Shown here: one piece after another, positions 1 through 8,144 of the stretch
How positions within the stretch are numbered: the stretch's first letter is position 1
How the letters are laid out: each line of letters opens with the position of its first letter
Source of the DNA: Dietzia timorensis
GTDB taxonomy: Bacteria; Actinomycetota; Actinomycetes; Mycobacteriales; Mycobacteriaceae
Assembly: GCF_001659785.1 (NCBI RefSeq)
Contig: NZ_CP015961.1
Coordinates: 3,348,001 to 3,412,000 of the forward strand
DNA: 64,000 nucleotides
Direction: 5' to 3'
The notes under the pieces: generated by a model
Told to the model about the DNA's origin: nothing
The model's input: the letters and a program-made list of their open reading frames with translations, nothing else
The model's database searches: none
Program-made: the position numbers and the translations under genes

Positions 1-419
1 AGGACGCTGAGCGCCGCCGTGCCGACGAGCATCGCGACGACGAGGCCGATGCGCTCGCGCCGCGAGGCCCACTTCGGGACGACGGCCTCCTGCCCCGCGT
101 AGTCGAGACCGAGCGCGCGTGCGCGGCGCTTGCCCAGCGACCACGTCCACCAGCCATAGACGCTGACGGCGAGGAACATGATCTGCCGGCCGGCCTGGCC
201 GTACAGGTCCAGGTTCTGCGGGGTGTGGAAGACGCCGCCGAGGAACACCGTGAGCAGCAAGCCATTGCCCACGATGCCGACCGGCCACGCCCAGACCTGC
301 CTGCGCATACCTCCGATAGCCGAGGCGAGGCCGAAGAGATTGCCGACGATCTCGCGCCACAGGATCGGAATCCCTGCGATGAGGAGTTGGGCGTCGAGGA
401 GGTCGACGAGAACGCTCAC
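1..419 (-). CDS. pnuC: PnuC-type nicotinamide riboside/mononucleotide transporter (3' end outside window)
   Basis: Inner-membrane transporter for NAD precursors. About 139 N-terminal residues are visible; the rest lies beyond base 1. The sequence starts VSVLVDLLDAQLLIAGIPIL and continues with WPVGIVGNGLLL, LYGQAGRQIMFL and SVYGWWTW, the membrane-spanning pattern of the PnuC family (Trp-rich helices lining the substrate path). I chose the GTG at 419 because its first bases overlap the TGA stop of the upstream Rieske gene (GTGA), which implies translational coupling. Family assignment is from recognised motifs; substrate (riboside versus mononucleotide) is not resolved. Confidence 0.85.
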   Translation of the reverse strand, partial: MSVLVDLLDAQLLIAGIPILWREIVGNLFGLASAIGGMRRQVWAWPVGIVGNGLLLTVFLGGVFHTPQNLDLYGQAGRQIMFLAVSVYGWWTWSLGKRRARALGLDYAGQEAVVPKWASRRERIGLVVAMLVGTAALSV

Positions 420-910
420 TCCCCGATCACCAGCTGGTCCCCTTCGGCGCGGATCGCGACCTCATCCAGCGGCCGCTCGGCAGGCGGGTTGGTGACCGCG
501 CCGGTAGTGGCGTCGAACTGGGAACCGTGAAGTGGACAGCGCAAGGAAGTCTCTCCGACGAGCTTGACCTTCGCGCCCTGGTGGGTGCAGGCGGCGGAGA
601 AGGCGACGAATTCGCCGGCGGTCGGCTGCGCGACGACCACGGAGCCGCCCTCGTCGCCGGCGTCGACGATGGTGGCCCCTCCGACGGGGACATCACCGGC
701 GGACAGCGTCGTCTCGGGGACCGAAACAGAGGTCTGGGCGGTGGATTGCGCCTCGCGCGGCGACATCGAGCCCGAGCAGGCGGCCAGCGCGCCGGGGAGG
801 ACCACCAGGCCCGGAATTCCCGCCAGCAGCGCGCGCCGCGTGCACGGCGCCGGAATCACGTCCGGCGCGGCAGTGGTCGTTCGGCGAACGTCATCGTGTT
901 CCTTGCCCAT
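416..910 (-). CDS. Rieske [2Fe-2S] domain lipoprotein, Tat-type signal
   Basis: 164-residue exported electron-transfer-type protein. The N-terminus carries CTRRALLAG, resembling a twin-arginine signal, and a lipobox LAAC near residue 45, so it is probably a Tat-exported lipoprotein. The C-terminal half holds the two Rieske cluster motifs, CTHQGAKV and CPLHGSQFD, which supply the Cys/His ligands of a [2Fe-2S] centre. It is the short stand-alone type, not the three-helix QcrA of the bc1 complex. The ATG at 910 is preferred over an upstream in-frame GTG at 949, which would run through the divergent aminotransferase start. Its stop overlaps the pnuC start, so the two are co-translated. The redox partner is unknown. 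Confidence 0.85.
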   Translation of the reverse strand: MGKEHDDVRRTTTAAPDVIPAPCTRRALLAGIPGLVVLPGALAACSGSMSPREAQSTAQTSVSVPETTLSAGDVPVGGATIVDAGDEGGSVVVAQPTAGEFVAFSAACTHQGAKVKLVGETSLRCPLHGSQFDATTGAVTNPPAERPLDEVAIRAEGDQLVIGE

Positions 911-947
911 GTCTAGAGATGCTAGTCCTCTCCCTACACTGGGCCAC

Positions 948-2120
948 ATGACGGTTCAACGGCTCCTCCCCCACGCGTCGACGATCTTCGCCGAGGTCTC
1001 AGACGCGGCGCGCACACATCAGGCGATCAACCTCGGGCAGGGATTTCCGGACACCGAGGGGCCCCAATCGATGTTGCAGGTGGCGGCCGACGTCATCGCC
1101 GCCGGCGGCCACAACCAATACGCGCCCGGCCGAGGCGTTCAGGAGCTGCGGAACGCCGTGTCCACGCAGATCTCCCGCGATGAGGGGCTGACCTACGATC
1201 CGGACACGGAGATCCTCGTGACGGTCGGCGCGACCGAGGGCATCGCGTCGGCGCTGCTCGGGCTCGTCGAGCCCGGCTCGGAGGTCGTCGTGATCGAACC
1301 GTATTACGATTCCTACGCAGCTTGCGTGGATCTTGCGGGGGCACGACGTCGGACGGTCCCGCTCGTTCCGGCCGGCGAGACCTTCGTCCTCGACCGCGAT
1401 GCGCTGGCGGCCGCTTGTTCGAATGCGACGTCCGCCGTCATCGTAAATTCCCCGCACAATCCCACAGGGGCCGTGCTCTCCGATGGGGATCTCGAGGCGA
1501 TCGCGGCGGAGTGTCGCGAGCACGACATCATCGCCATTTCCGACGAGGTCTACGAGCACCTCGTGTTCGATGGCGCCCGGCACCGGTCCATCGCGCGCTT
1601 CGAGGGCATGCGCGAGCGCACCGTGCGTGTGTCGAGCGCCGCAAAATCGCTGAGCTGCACCGGCTGGAAGATCGGCTGGATCACAGCGCCCGCGGACCTG
1701 ATCGCCGGTGCAATGGCGGCCAAGCAATATCTCAGCTTCAGCTCCGGCACGCCGCTGCAAATCGCGGTCGCCCACGCGCTCGAGCACGAGCAGGCGTGGA
1801 TCGGCGAATTGCGGGCGCAGCTGCAGGCGCAACGGGATCAGCTCTATGCGGCGCTCACCGGGCTCGGCATGGGGGTCTCGCACTGCGTGGGGACGTACTT
1901 CCTCGCAGCCGATGCGCGGCCTCTCGGCTACTCCGATGCGACGGAGCTATGCCGCAGAATGCCGCGCGAGATCGGCGTCGCGGCGGTGCCGTTCTCCCCG
2001 TTCGTCGACGCCGGGAGCGCCGGGGCGTGGTCGCACCTCACGCGCTTCGCGTTCTGCAAGCGCCCCGAGGTCCTCGCGGATGCCGCGGAGCGCCTGTCCA
2101 CGCTGCCTATTCGCGGGTGA
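948..2120 (+). CDS. dapC: PLP-dependent aminotransferase, probable N-succinyldiaminopimelate aminotransferase
   Basis: 390-residue fold-type I aminotransferase. Motifs include NLGQGFPD, the substrate-binding NSPHNPTGAVL, SDEVYEHLVFD, and SSAAKSLSCTGWKIGW with the PLP-anchoring Lys233. Overall it resembles the mycobacterial protein annotated as DapC (Rv0858c family), which transaminates N-succinyl-2-amino-6-ketopimelate in lysine/diaminopimelate synthesis. Related enzymes act on kynurenine or methionine, so substrate is inferred. The ATG at 948 follows the divergent Rieske gene by 37 bases; the longer in-frame extension upstream is antisense to that gene. Its 3' end overlaps the converging SDR-like gene by 14 bases. 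A dapA homologue lies in this window at 31.2-32.1 kb but is not linked. Confidence 0.8.
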   Translation: MTVQRLLPHASTIFAEVSDAARTHQAINLGQGFPDTEGPQSMLQVAADVIAAGGHNQYAPGRGVQELRNAVSTQISRDEGLTYDPDTEILVTVGATEGIASALLGLVEPGSEVVVIEPYYDSYAACVDLAGARRRTVPLVPAGETFVLDRDALAAACSNATSAVIVNSPHNPTGAVLSDGDLEAIAAECREHDIIAISDEVYEHLVFDGARHRSIARFEGMRERTVRVSSAAKSLSCTGWKIGWITAPADLIAGAMAAKQYLSFSSGTPLQIAVAHALEHEQAWIGELRAQLQAQRDQLYAALTGLGMGVSHCVGTYFLAADARPLGYSDATELCRRMPREIGVAAVPFSPFVDAGSAGAWSHLTRFAFCKRPEVLADAAERLSTLPIRG

Positions 2121-2760
2121 GCGCCTCGCCGATGGGGGTCGGGCCATCGGAGAACTCGATCGTGCGGTTCTCCGTGTCCGGCCGGTGGAGGCAAGCAGCG
2201 ATGACCGCGGCGACGTTGCCACGGCTGGTCTTGCGATCCTCCCGCTTGTCCTCGCCGATGCCGATCGAATCCGTCGGCTCATCGAGCGTGAGTTTGCCGG
2301 GCCCGAGAATCGTCCACTTGAGTTCCGTTCCCCGCAGGTGCTCATCCGCCGCGGCCTTGGCCTGCGCGTACGGATAGAACGAATCGGTGGGGTCCACGCC
2401 GTGATTCGGCCCGGCGCCGTCATACGAGACGATGATGTAGCGCTCTACCCCGGCGGCCTGGGCGGCATCCATCGAGCGGATTGCCGCGTCCCGGTCGACG
2501 GCGTAGGTGCGGTCCGGGTTGCCACCCCCGGCGCCCGCGGAGAAGATCACCGCGTCGGTGCCGGTGAAGGCCTTGGTGAGAGCGGCGACGTCGGCGCTCT
2601 CAATATCGAGGACTGTCGGATCCGCCCCGACCTCCTTGACGTCGTCCGCGTGGTCGGGATTACGAATGAGTGACGTGACCGAATCGCCGTGGTCAGTGAG
2701 CAGCCGGGCGGCTCGCAGTGCGATCTTTCCGTGGCCGCCGATGATTGTGTAGTGAGACAT
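2107..2760 (-). CDS. NAD(P)-binding oxidoreductase, NmrA/YhfK-like atypical SDR
   Basis: 217 residues beginning MSHYTIIGGHGKIALRAARL, a Rossmann nucleotide-binding loop (GGHGKIA) typical of atypical short-chain dehydrogenases of the NmrA/YwnB/YhfK type. ADAQAAGVERYIIVSYDG-like and YAQAKAAADEHL segments correspond to the family's sugar-epimerase-like core, where Tyr/Lys are often not catalytic. Substrate is unknown; such proteins serve as flavin reductases, redox sensors or stress proteins. It converges on the aminotransferase gene and shares 14 bases with its end. The upstream region (2761-3298) is long and non-coding. Confidence 0.75.
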   Translation of the reverse strand: MSHYTIIGGHGKIALRAARLLTDHGDSVTSLIRNPDHADDVKEVGADPTVLDIESADVAALTKAFTGTDAVIFSAGAGGGNPDRTYAVDRDAAIRSMDAAQAAGVERYIIVSYDGAGPNHGVDPTDSFYPYAQAKAAADEHLRGTELKWTILGPGKLTLDEPTDSIGIGEDKREDRKTSRGNVAAVIAACLHRPDTENRTIEFSDGPTPIGEALTRE

Positions 2761-3298
2761 GCCCCCGGTCTACCACTTTCGCTCGAGATGGCATCCGGCG
2801 TGAGATCACCCCGCCTTCCCACCCCGCACGCGTCGCCGGGGAAGGATTGCATGTGATTATTCACACTCGTCACTTTTGTAACATTCGGCCCTAGCTACTG
2901 GTCGATGCGAAATTACCGGACGCAACTCCACATTTGAATAAGTAAATACTCATATTGGCAGATAACAACTGTATAAACGAGTGGCGAACGAGCGCCGTGA
3001 GCTTGGATACTGGCGATCGAGACGGCACAATAGGAAACGCTGCGCACATCCACGGATATATACAAGTCGGCCCCATATGGGGAGCGAAGGAACTTTATCT
3101 TTCGGCGCGGAATCCAAGTGAATAAGTCGGGAACCACGCTGTCGGCAAGCAGATGTCGGAAGCGGGCACGGGCGCCTGTAACGGCGACTCCGTCCGCGGC
3201 TCCTACACTTTTGCCCGGCACGTGCGCGACATGACGACATACGCACGATTAGTACGACAGAACTATCAACGAGCAATTTCGATCAGAGGTTTAGCACG
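2761..3298. promoter_or_regulatory. 538-bp divergent intergenic region, unusually AT-rich
   Basis: No credible gene. From about 2860 to 3290 the base composition is clearly less GC-rich than the neighbours. It holds the perfect 12-bp palindrome CCCCATATGGGG at 3071-3082 and a GTCAC-tttt-GTAAC direct repeat at 2869-2882. It must contain promoters for the minus-strand gene ending at 2107 and for the L,D-transpeptidase starting at 3299. Minus-strand reading frames of about 100 codons here lack plausible starts, family features and normal codon bias. Confidence 0.6.
3071..3082. promoter_or_regulatory. Perfect palindrome CCCCATATGGGG, candidate operator
   Basis: A 12-bp self-complementary sequence in the AT-rich region, 217 bases before the L,D-transpeptidase start. 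It has the form of a dimeric regulator site. The regulator is not known and function is inferred only from symmetry and position. Confidence 0.35.
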
Positions 3299-4666
3299 AT
3301 GAGAAGGCTCCGCCAGCGGGCAACGTATTCAGCGGCCGTGATGACAGCTGTCGCCGCCCTTGCCCTTGGAGGCTGCACCATCCCGACGGATGGAGGCAAC
3401 GGCGACAACCAGGCCGAAGAGCAGGCGACGCCCGCCACGATCAATTATTCATTCGATGAAGACGCCGCGGATGTCGAGCCGAATGGCGCCGAGATCTCCG
3501 TCGAGGACGGCACGCTCGAAGAGGTTGTGGTGGTACCGAGCCAGCCGGGCGAGTACTCGGGCCCCACCCCGGCCGCGAACGTCTCGTCGCTCGCACAGCC
3601 GGAGGATGAGGAAAGCGGCGAGGACGCCGAGTCGACGTCGACCACCGCTGAGGAGTCGGCGGATCTCATTCCCGCGGACGACCCGAATGCTGTCGCCGGA
3701 ACGGTGTCGGAGGACGACACCTCGTGGACCCCCGACGGCCCGCTCGACTTCGGCCAGCACTACACCGCCCAGGTGACCTACGCGGGCGCGGACGGCGAAT
3801 CGCAGTCCGAGACGCGCGATTTCACCGTCGTCAGCCCCGATTACATCGCCACCCCGACGTTGATGTCCTCGGGCGGTGGGTCGATCGAGAGCGATCGCGA
3901 ATACGGCGTCGGACTGGTGATGTCCGTCCGTTTCGACCAGGCTCCGACGGACCGCAAGGCTGCCGAAGAGCGCATGAAGGTCGAGACCGACAACCCCGAC
4001 GTCGAGGGCAGCTGGTACTGGATCACCCCGACCCAGGCGGACTGGCGTCCGCGCGAGTACTACCCGTCGGGCACCAACGTGTCCGTGGACATCGACGTGG
4101 CCGGCGTCGATCTCGGTGAGGGCATGTACGGCGGCGGCGAGCGCCAGACGGCGAACTTCACGATCGGCGCGAAGCGCGAGGCGATCGTCGACGACTCCGA
4201 CAAGATCCTTCGCATGTACGAGAACGGCGAGCTCGTCGGCGAGCTGCCGACGTCCATGGGCAAAGGCGGCTACGAGACGCACAATGGCGTATCGATGCAC
4301 TTCTGGACCCCGGAGGGCACCTACACGGTGCTCGACAAGTCCCCGAGCGTCGTGATGGATTCCGAGACCTACGGATTCCCGATCGCCAATGGCGGCTACA
4401 AGACGACGGTCGCGCACGGCGTGCGCCTGTCCAACGACGGCATCTACACGCACGCCCTCGACAACATCTGGGCCCAAGGCGTGCAGAACACCTCGCACGG
4501 CTGCCTCAACCTCTCGCCCGCCAATGCCCAGATCTACTACGACTGGGCCGTGGCCGGAGACGTGCTCCAGGTCCACAACACCGGCGGGCCCGAGCTCGAA
4601 CCGTGGGCCAACGGCGACTGGAACATCCCCTGGGAGGAATGGCAGACCGGTCAGGCCGACTTCTAG
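3299..4666 (+). CDS. L,D-transpeptidase lipoprotein with Ig-like domains
   Basis: 455-residue cell-wall enzyme making 3-3 (meso-DAP to meso-DAP) peptidoglycan crosslinks outside the membrane. The signal peptide ends in LALGGC, a lipobox, so it is lipid-anchored at about residue 26. An acidic linker rich in Glu/Asp (to about residue 135) precedes Ig-like modules typical of LdtMt proteins. The YkuD catalytic domain follows, with HGVSMHFWTP and SHGCLNLSPANA, whose Cys402 is the nucleophile with its adjacent His. The family size is about 400-450 residues; the long acidic insertion near residues 90-125 is unusual. A GAGG-type ribosome site precedes the ATG. A strong terminator follows at 4700. Confidence 0.92.
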   Translation: MRRLRQRATYSAAVMTAVAALALGGCTIPTDGGNGDNQAEEQATPATINYSFDEDAADVEPNGAEISVEDGTLEEVVVVPSQPGEYSGPTPAANVSSLAQPEDEESGEDAESTSTTAEESADLIPADDPNAVAGTVSEDDTSWTPDGPLDFGQHYTAQVTYAGADGESQSETRDFTVVSPDYIATPTLMSSGGGSIESDREYGVGLVMSVRFDQAPTDRKAAEERMKVETDNPDVEGSWYWITPTQADWRPREYYPSGTNVSVDIDVAGVDLGEGMYGGGERQTANFTIGAKREAIVDDSDKILRMYENGELVGELPTSMGKGGYETHNGVSMHFWTPEGTYTVLDKSPSVVMDSETYGFPIANGGYKTTVAHGVRLSNDGIYTHALDNIWAQGVQNTSHGCLNLSPANAQIYYDWAVAGDVLQVHNTGGPELEPWANGDWNIPWEEWQTGQADF

Positions 4667-4699
4667 TTCGCGGCCGCGCCATCGCTCGGGTGGCTTTCC

Positions 4700-4735
4700 A
4701 AAGTGCGGGGGCATCTACGGATGCCCCCGCACTTT
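4700..4735 (+). terminator. Rho-independent terminator after the L,D-transpeptidase gene
   Basis: Perfect 15-bp stem (arms 4700-4714 and 4721-4735) with loop CTACGG; the downstream arm ends in a short T run (ACTTTTCG). It lies 33 bases after the stop codon. Confidence 0.85.
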
Positions 4736-4800
4736 TCGCAGGTAGAAAGATCCGAACTCTACGATTGTCTCCACATGGTAAAGAATGGGGAATCCGTTCG

Positions 4801-4834
4801 GAACATTGAGACCGCCCGGTGCATCTCAATGTTC
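4801..4834. promoter_or_regulatory. 11-bp perfect inverted repeat upstream of the acidic protein/ECF sigma operon
   Basis: GAACATTGAGA (4801-4811) and TCTCAATGTTC (4824-4834) are exact inverted copies around a 12-base spacer. The element sits 69 bases before the GTG start at 4903 and downstream of the previous terminator, so it belongs to the promoter or leader of the acidic-protein/sigma-factor unit. It could be an operator or an RNA hairpin; it lacks a T run and so is not a standard terminator. Confidence 0.5.
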
Positions 4835-4902
4835 AGATCAGCTATACCCGTCAAGCGGAACTCATTTACAGCTACCGCTGAACCTGCATTGGAGAACGTG
4901 CA

Positions 4903-5379
4903 GTGAACACACAACCGGAACCAACTCCGGCAGACGACAATGGGCTCGGCCTTGCCGACCTCGCTCCGGCGGAACTGCCGGCCGATTTCTGGGAGCACGC
5001 GCTCGCAGTAGCCGTCGACCCTTCCACACCACCGCCCGAGGACATCGAGGTCCCCGGCGATGCCGACCTCGCCTCGGATCCGGATCTCGCCGATGACGGC
5101 GCCGTGCCGGATCCCGCCGGCGATGACGTCGACCTGTCGGAGTTCGACGACGAGCCCTCCGCCCCGGACGACGATCCGCTCGCCGCGGATGACTCGGACG
5201 CCGCCGCCGACGATGTGAACGATATCGACTCCACGGAGCCCGAATCGGATATTCTGGCGCCACCCGAAACGCCGATCGACCAGCCGGAATTGACCGAGCC
5301 CTACCCAGATTCGGCGGACTTAGGTACCGTCGAACAAGACGAAGGGGCCTCAGGTTTAGACGATCCTTCGGCGTTCTGA
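4903..5379 (+). CDS. Highly acidic hypothetical protein encoded just before an ECF sigma factor
   Basis: 158 residues, not recognised. After a short N-terminal part with LADLAPAELPADFWEHALAV and AVDPSTPPP, the rest is dominated by Asp, Glu, Pro and Ala and is probably disordered. There is no signal peptide, membrane segment, Cys/His zinc motif or anti-sigma signature. The GTG start has GGAG eight bases upstream. It ends 25 bases before the sigma factor, so the two are likely co-transcribed. Such a position suggests a link with sigma activity or simply a coregulated product; neither is shown by sequence. Confidence 0.65.
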   Translation: MNTQPEPTPADDNGLGLADLAPAELPADFWEHALAVAVDPSTPPPEDIEVPGDADLASDPDLADDGAVPDPAGDDVDLSEFDDEPSAPDDDPLAADDSDAAADDVNDIDSTEPESDILAPPETPIDQPELTEPYPDSADLGTVEQDEGASGLDDPSAF

Positions 5380-5404
5380 CGACTGACACGAAGGGGAACC
5401 GGGC

Positions 5405-5932
5405 GTGCAATCCACCGACACCGAGCTGCTCGAACGCGCTCGGACGGGCGATCAGAACGCGTTCGCAGAGCTCGTCGGCCGGTACCGCGGGCGCACGTGG
5501 GCCGTGTGCCTACGTATCGCTGGAAACCAGCACGACGCAGAGGATGCCCTGCAGAATGCTCTGACCGCCGCCTGGCAGAACCTCGACAAGTTCCGTGGCG
5601 ATGCCAAGTTCTCCACCTGGATTCACCGCATCGCTGCGAACGCGGCGCTCGCCGTCATTCGCAAGCGCCGGGACATGCCCGACGAGAACATCGACACCGA
5701 CCTCGCCTCGAGCGCACCCCGCATCGATGAGCGAGTCGTCGTGGTCGAGGCCGTCCAAGACGCGCTGACAAAGCTCCCCGAAGCCTTTCGCGAGGCGATC
5801 GTCCTGCGCGAATACGCCGAACTCACCTACTCCGATATCGCCGCGCACCAAGGTGTTCCCGTCCAGACGGTGAAGAGCCGCATCAACCGCGCGCGGACCC
5901 AGCTGCGGGAGATCCTCGAACCCGTCATGTAG
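5405..5932 (+). CDS. ECF (sigma-70 family, group 4) RNA polymerase sigma factor
   Basis: 175 residues. Region 2 (about residues 10-80) contains FAELVGRYRGRTWAVCLRI and DAEDALQNALTAAW with KFSTWIHRIAANAAL, the conserved -10 recognition and core-binding helices. Region 4 (about 115-170) contains LPEAFREAIVLREYAELTYS and VPVQTVKSRINRARTQL, the helix-turn-helix that reads the -35 element. A GTG start follows AAGGGG. There is no recognisable zinc-type anti-sigma gene next to it; the only close partner is the upstream acidic protein. It converges on the Hsp70-like gene with a 12-base gap. Target promoters are unknown. Confidence 0.92.
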   Translation: MQSTDTELLERARTGDQNAFAELVGRYRGRTWAVCLRIAGNQHDAEDALQNALTAAWQNLDKFRGDAKFSTWIHRIAANAALAVIRKRRDMPDENIDTDLASSAPRIDERVVVVEAVQDALTKLPEAFREAIVLREYAELTYSDIAAHQGVPVQTVKSRINRARTQLREILEPVM

Positions 5933-5944
5933 CGCGGCACAACG

Positions 5945-7795
5945 CTACATCGCGGCGAAGCCGCTCGATTCCCACAGAGTTTCGGCCGCGGCCACATCGC
6001 CCGGGAAGAACGAGTCGAGGATGAGGTGGTTCGCCGTGTTGACCACGAGGAGCGAGAGGAACCCCTGCCCCTCCTGTATGAAGCCGAGAACGTTGCCGCT
6101 GTCCGACGTCATCTCCGTGACCTTGATTCGGCTCTCCGGGTTCGCGGCGTCGGCGCGCTGCTCGTCGACCAGTGAAATCGCTGCGACCTCATCGACGTAG
6201 GCCGGGAACGAGTATGACGACTTCTCGCCGAGTGCGCCGGCCTCGTTGTCCGCCATGCACTGGGCGCCCGGAACGGTCTTGCCCGATGGCGCGGTCTGTT
6301 CCTTGGCCTCGCACGTGGTGACGTTGCGCATCGCCTCCGGGAGAGCTGCGGTGATGCCGTCGGGCCCCTCGCCCACCGGATCGGTGACGAAGGATTCCGC
6401 GCCGCCGAATCCGCCGCTCGTGAGGAAGTAGGTGCCTCCGACGGCGACCGCGACGGCCACAACGGCCGCGCCGATTACCGCGGCCAACTTTCCTCCGCTG
6501 AGCCCGCCGCTCTTCTTCTTGCTGCCGCTCCCGGCTTGGGGGGACGCCGCCTGGTGTGGACCGGCGACATTTTGCTGTGGCCCCTGTGCGGGCCCGGAGC
6601 CGTCGAGCGCCGGGGCCGGCGCGAAACCGTGCTGGGCGAAGTTGTAGTCCTCGGACTGCGCTGGAGGCTGCATCTGCTCGACTCGCAGCGCGCCGAGGAG
6701 TGCGCCCTGGGCCACGACGGTTTTCGGGTCGTCGAGGGTGGCGACCGGCGCGAACTCGGACAGACGCGAGTGGATCAGCGGGACCTGGCTCGACCCGCCC
6801 GTGAGATACAGCGCCCGCAGGCCATTCTGCGCAACTCCGCCGTCAGACATGGCCTGCCAGGTGAGCTCGACCGCGCGCTGGATCTCCGCGCCGATGAGTC
6901 CGTCGAATTCCGCGCGGGTGAGCAGGAGCGTCTCGGCCCCCACAGACGTCGACACGGAAATCGAGGCGGAGGCTTCCTCGGAGAGAACCTCCTTTGCGGC
7001 GCGGACCGAGATATCTAGGGCGCGAAGCGACGAGGTCGACGCGCCCGAACGCAGATGTTCGGCAAGCGGTGGGTTGGAGTCGTCGAGCTGGGAGAAGACC
7101 CATTCGCGGATGAGCGCGTCGAAGTTTCGGCCGCCGATACCGTTGTCGCCGCGCGCGGCGAGAATGCGGAAGTCGCCACCCGGGACGGCCTCCAGAATGG
7201 CGATGTCGAGGGTTCCGCCGCCAAAGTCGAATACGCCGATGCGCTCGCCCGGCTGCAGGTTCGAGGTGGTCGTGTAATAAGTGGCGGCCGCGCGCGGCTC
7301 CGACACGAAAAGCAGCGAATCGGGGTCGATCCCCGCGCGGCGGGACGCCTCCTTGAGCGCGAGCAGCGCCGAATCGTCCCAGGCCTCCGGGTGCGTGAGC
7401 ACCACCTTTTCCGGCGGGATATCTCCGTGCTTGCGGCAGGCCGAGCGGTAGGCGACGTGAAGCACGGCGGCGAAGAGGTCGACGACCGCGACCTCGCGGT
7501 CTCGTAGCCGCACCGTGTTACTGCCGATGGCGCGTTTGGGGAATGGCATGAACCCTGACGCGTCACCTTCCGCGCGGTTCGCCGCCGCGGCGCCCGCCGC
7601 GATCGCGCCGCTCGGCTCGGCGTACACCGCCGACGGCAACAGATTGCCGCCGTGCGTGAGCGCCACGGGCTCGACCTCACCACTCCTCGGCGACGTATGC
7701 GCTGCCGCCGTATTGGACGTGCCGAAGTCGATCGCTAGCTTCCATCCACCGGCCACTCGCGCCTCCCGCGTCGACGTATGTAATTCGGTCTCCAT
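5945..7795 (-). CDS. Hsp70-family protein with C-terminal membrane anchor and extracytoplasmic domain
   Basis: 616 residues. The N-terminal actin-like ATPase shows KLAIDFGTSNTAAA (phosphate 1), GVFDFGGGTLDIAIL (phosphate 2) and ALYLTGGSSQVPLI (adenosine motif). Instead of a DnaK substrate-binding domain there is a Pro/Gly/Gln linker, a KKKSGG basic stretch, one transmembrane helix (about residues 437-460) and a roughly 140-residue domain predicted outside the membrane with two conserved-looking Cys (TTCEAKEQ, GAQCMAD). The ATG at 7795 was chosen; upstream in-frame codons have no domain content. It may couple a cytoplasmic nucleotide switch to the envelope. Role unknown. Confidence 0.85.
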   Translation of the reverse strand: METELHTSTREARVAGGWKLAIDFGTSNTAAAHTSPRSGEVEPVALTHGGNLLPSAVYAEPSGAIAAGAAAANRAEGDASGFMPFPKRAIGSNTVRLRDREVAVVDLFAAVLHVAYRSACRKHGDIPPEKVVLTHPEAWDDSALLALKEASRRAGIDPDSLLFVSEPRAAATYYTTTSNLQPGERIGVFDFGGGTLDIAILEAVPGGDFRILAARGDNGIGGRNFDALIREWVFSQLDDSNPPLAEHLRSGASTSSLRALDISVRAAKEVLSEEASASISVSTSVGAETLLLTRAEFDGLIGAEIQRAVELTWQAMSDGGVAQNGLRALYLTGGSSQVPLIHSRLSEFAPVATLDDPKTVVAQGALLGALRVEQMQPPAQSEDYNFAQHGFAPAPALDGSGPAQGPQQNVAGPHQAASPQAGSGSKKKSGGLSGGKLAAVIGAAVVAVAVAVGGTYFLTSGGFGGAESFVTDPVGEGPDGITAALPEAMRNVTTCEAKEQTAPSGKTVPGAQCMADNEAGALGEKSSYSFPAYVDEVAAISLVDEQRADAANPESRIKVTEMTSDSGNVLGFIQEGQGFLSLLVVNTANHLILDSFFPGDVAAAETLWESSGFAAM

Positions 7796-8144
7796 TGTGC
7801 CCGGCGGCCCTGCGGCCCCTCTCAGGCGGCGAGGGGCTGCGCCGCGCGGGTGCGAAAACCACGAGCGTGAACCCTCACCGGAGGTATGTCGTCCCCCACG
7901 GCCCGAAGTGTTTCGTCGCGGTACCGGACCGCAGAGCAGATCCGGCCGCGAAATCCTTAGGATCACACACCCTTTTTGGTGTAAGTGGAGCCTGCCCTCC
8001 ACTCGATTAAGGGGGGCTGCGAACTTATACCCACTCGGGTGGAAAACACGTTCTCGCTGGTGGCCGTGCAAATTTGATCGGCGTATGGTTTCTACCAAAG
8101 CAAGACGGAAACAACAACCGACAAAGATGAGAGGAAGGCACATC
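7796..8144. promoter_or_regulatory. 349-bp divergent region between Hsp70-like gene and ferritin, with stacked inverted repeats
   Basis: No gene. Two inverted repeats stand side by side: ACACC-cttttt-GGTGT (7967-7982) and GTGGAG-cctgcc-CTCCAC (7985-8002), followed by ACCC-actc-GGGT near 8030. They lie 142-178 bases before the ferritin start. Actinobacterial ferritins are commonly under iron control (IdeR/DtxR), but I do not see a clear 19-bp iron box here. The ferritin ribosome site AGGAAGG is at 8132-8138. Confidence 0.5.

Noticed and set aside
2891-3276. Minus-strand frames of about 60-108 codons in the AT-rich gap
   Set aside because: Three frames overlap each other, none has a ribosome site or recognisable features, and the region looks regulatory.
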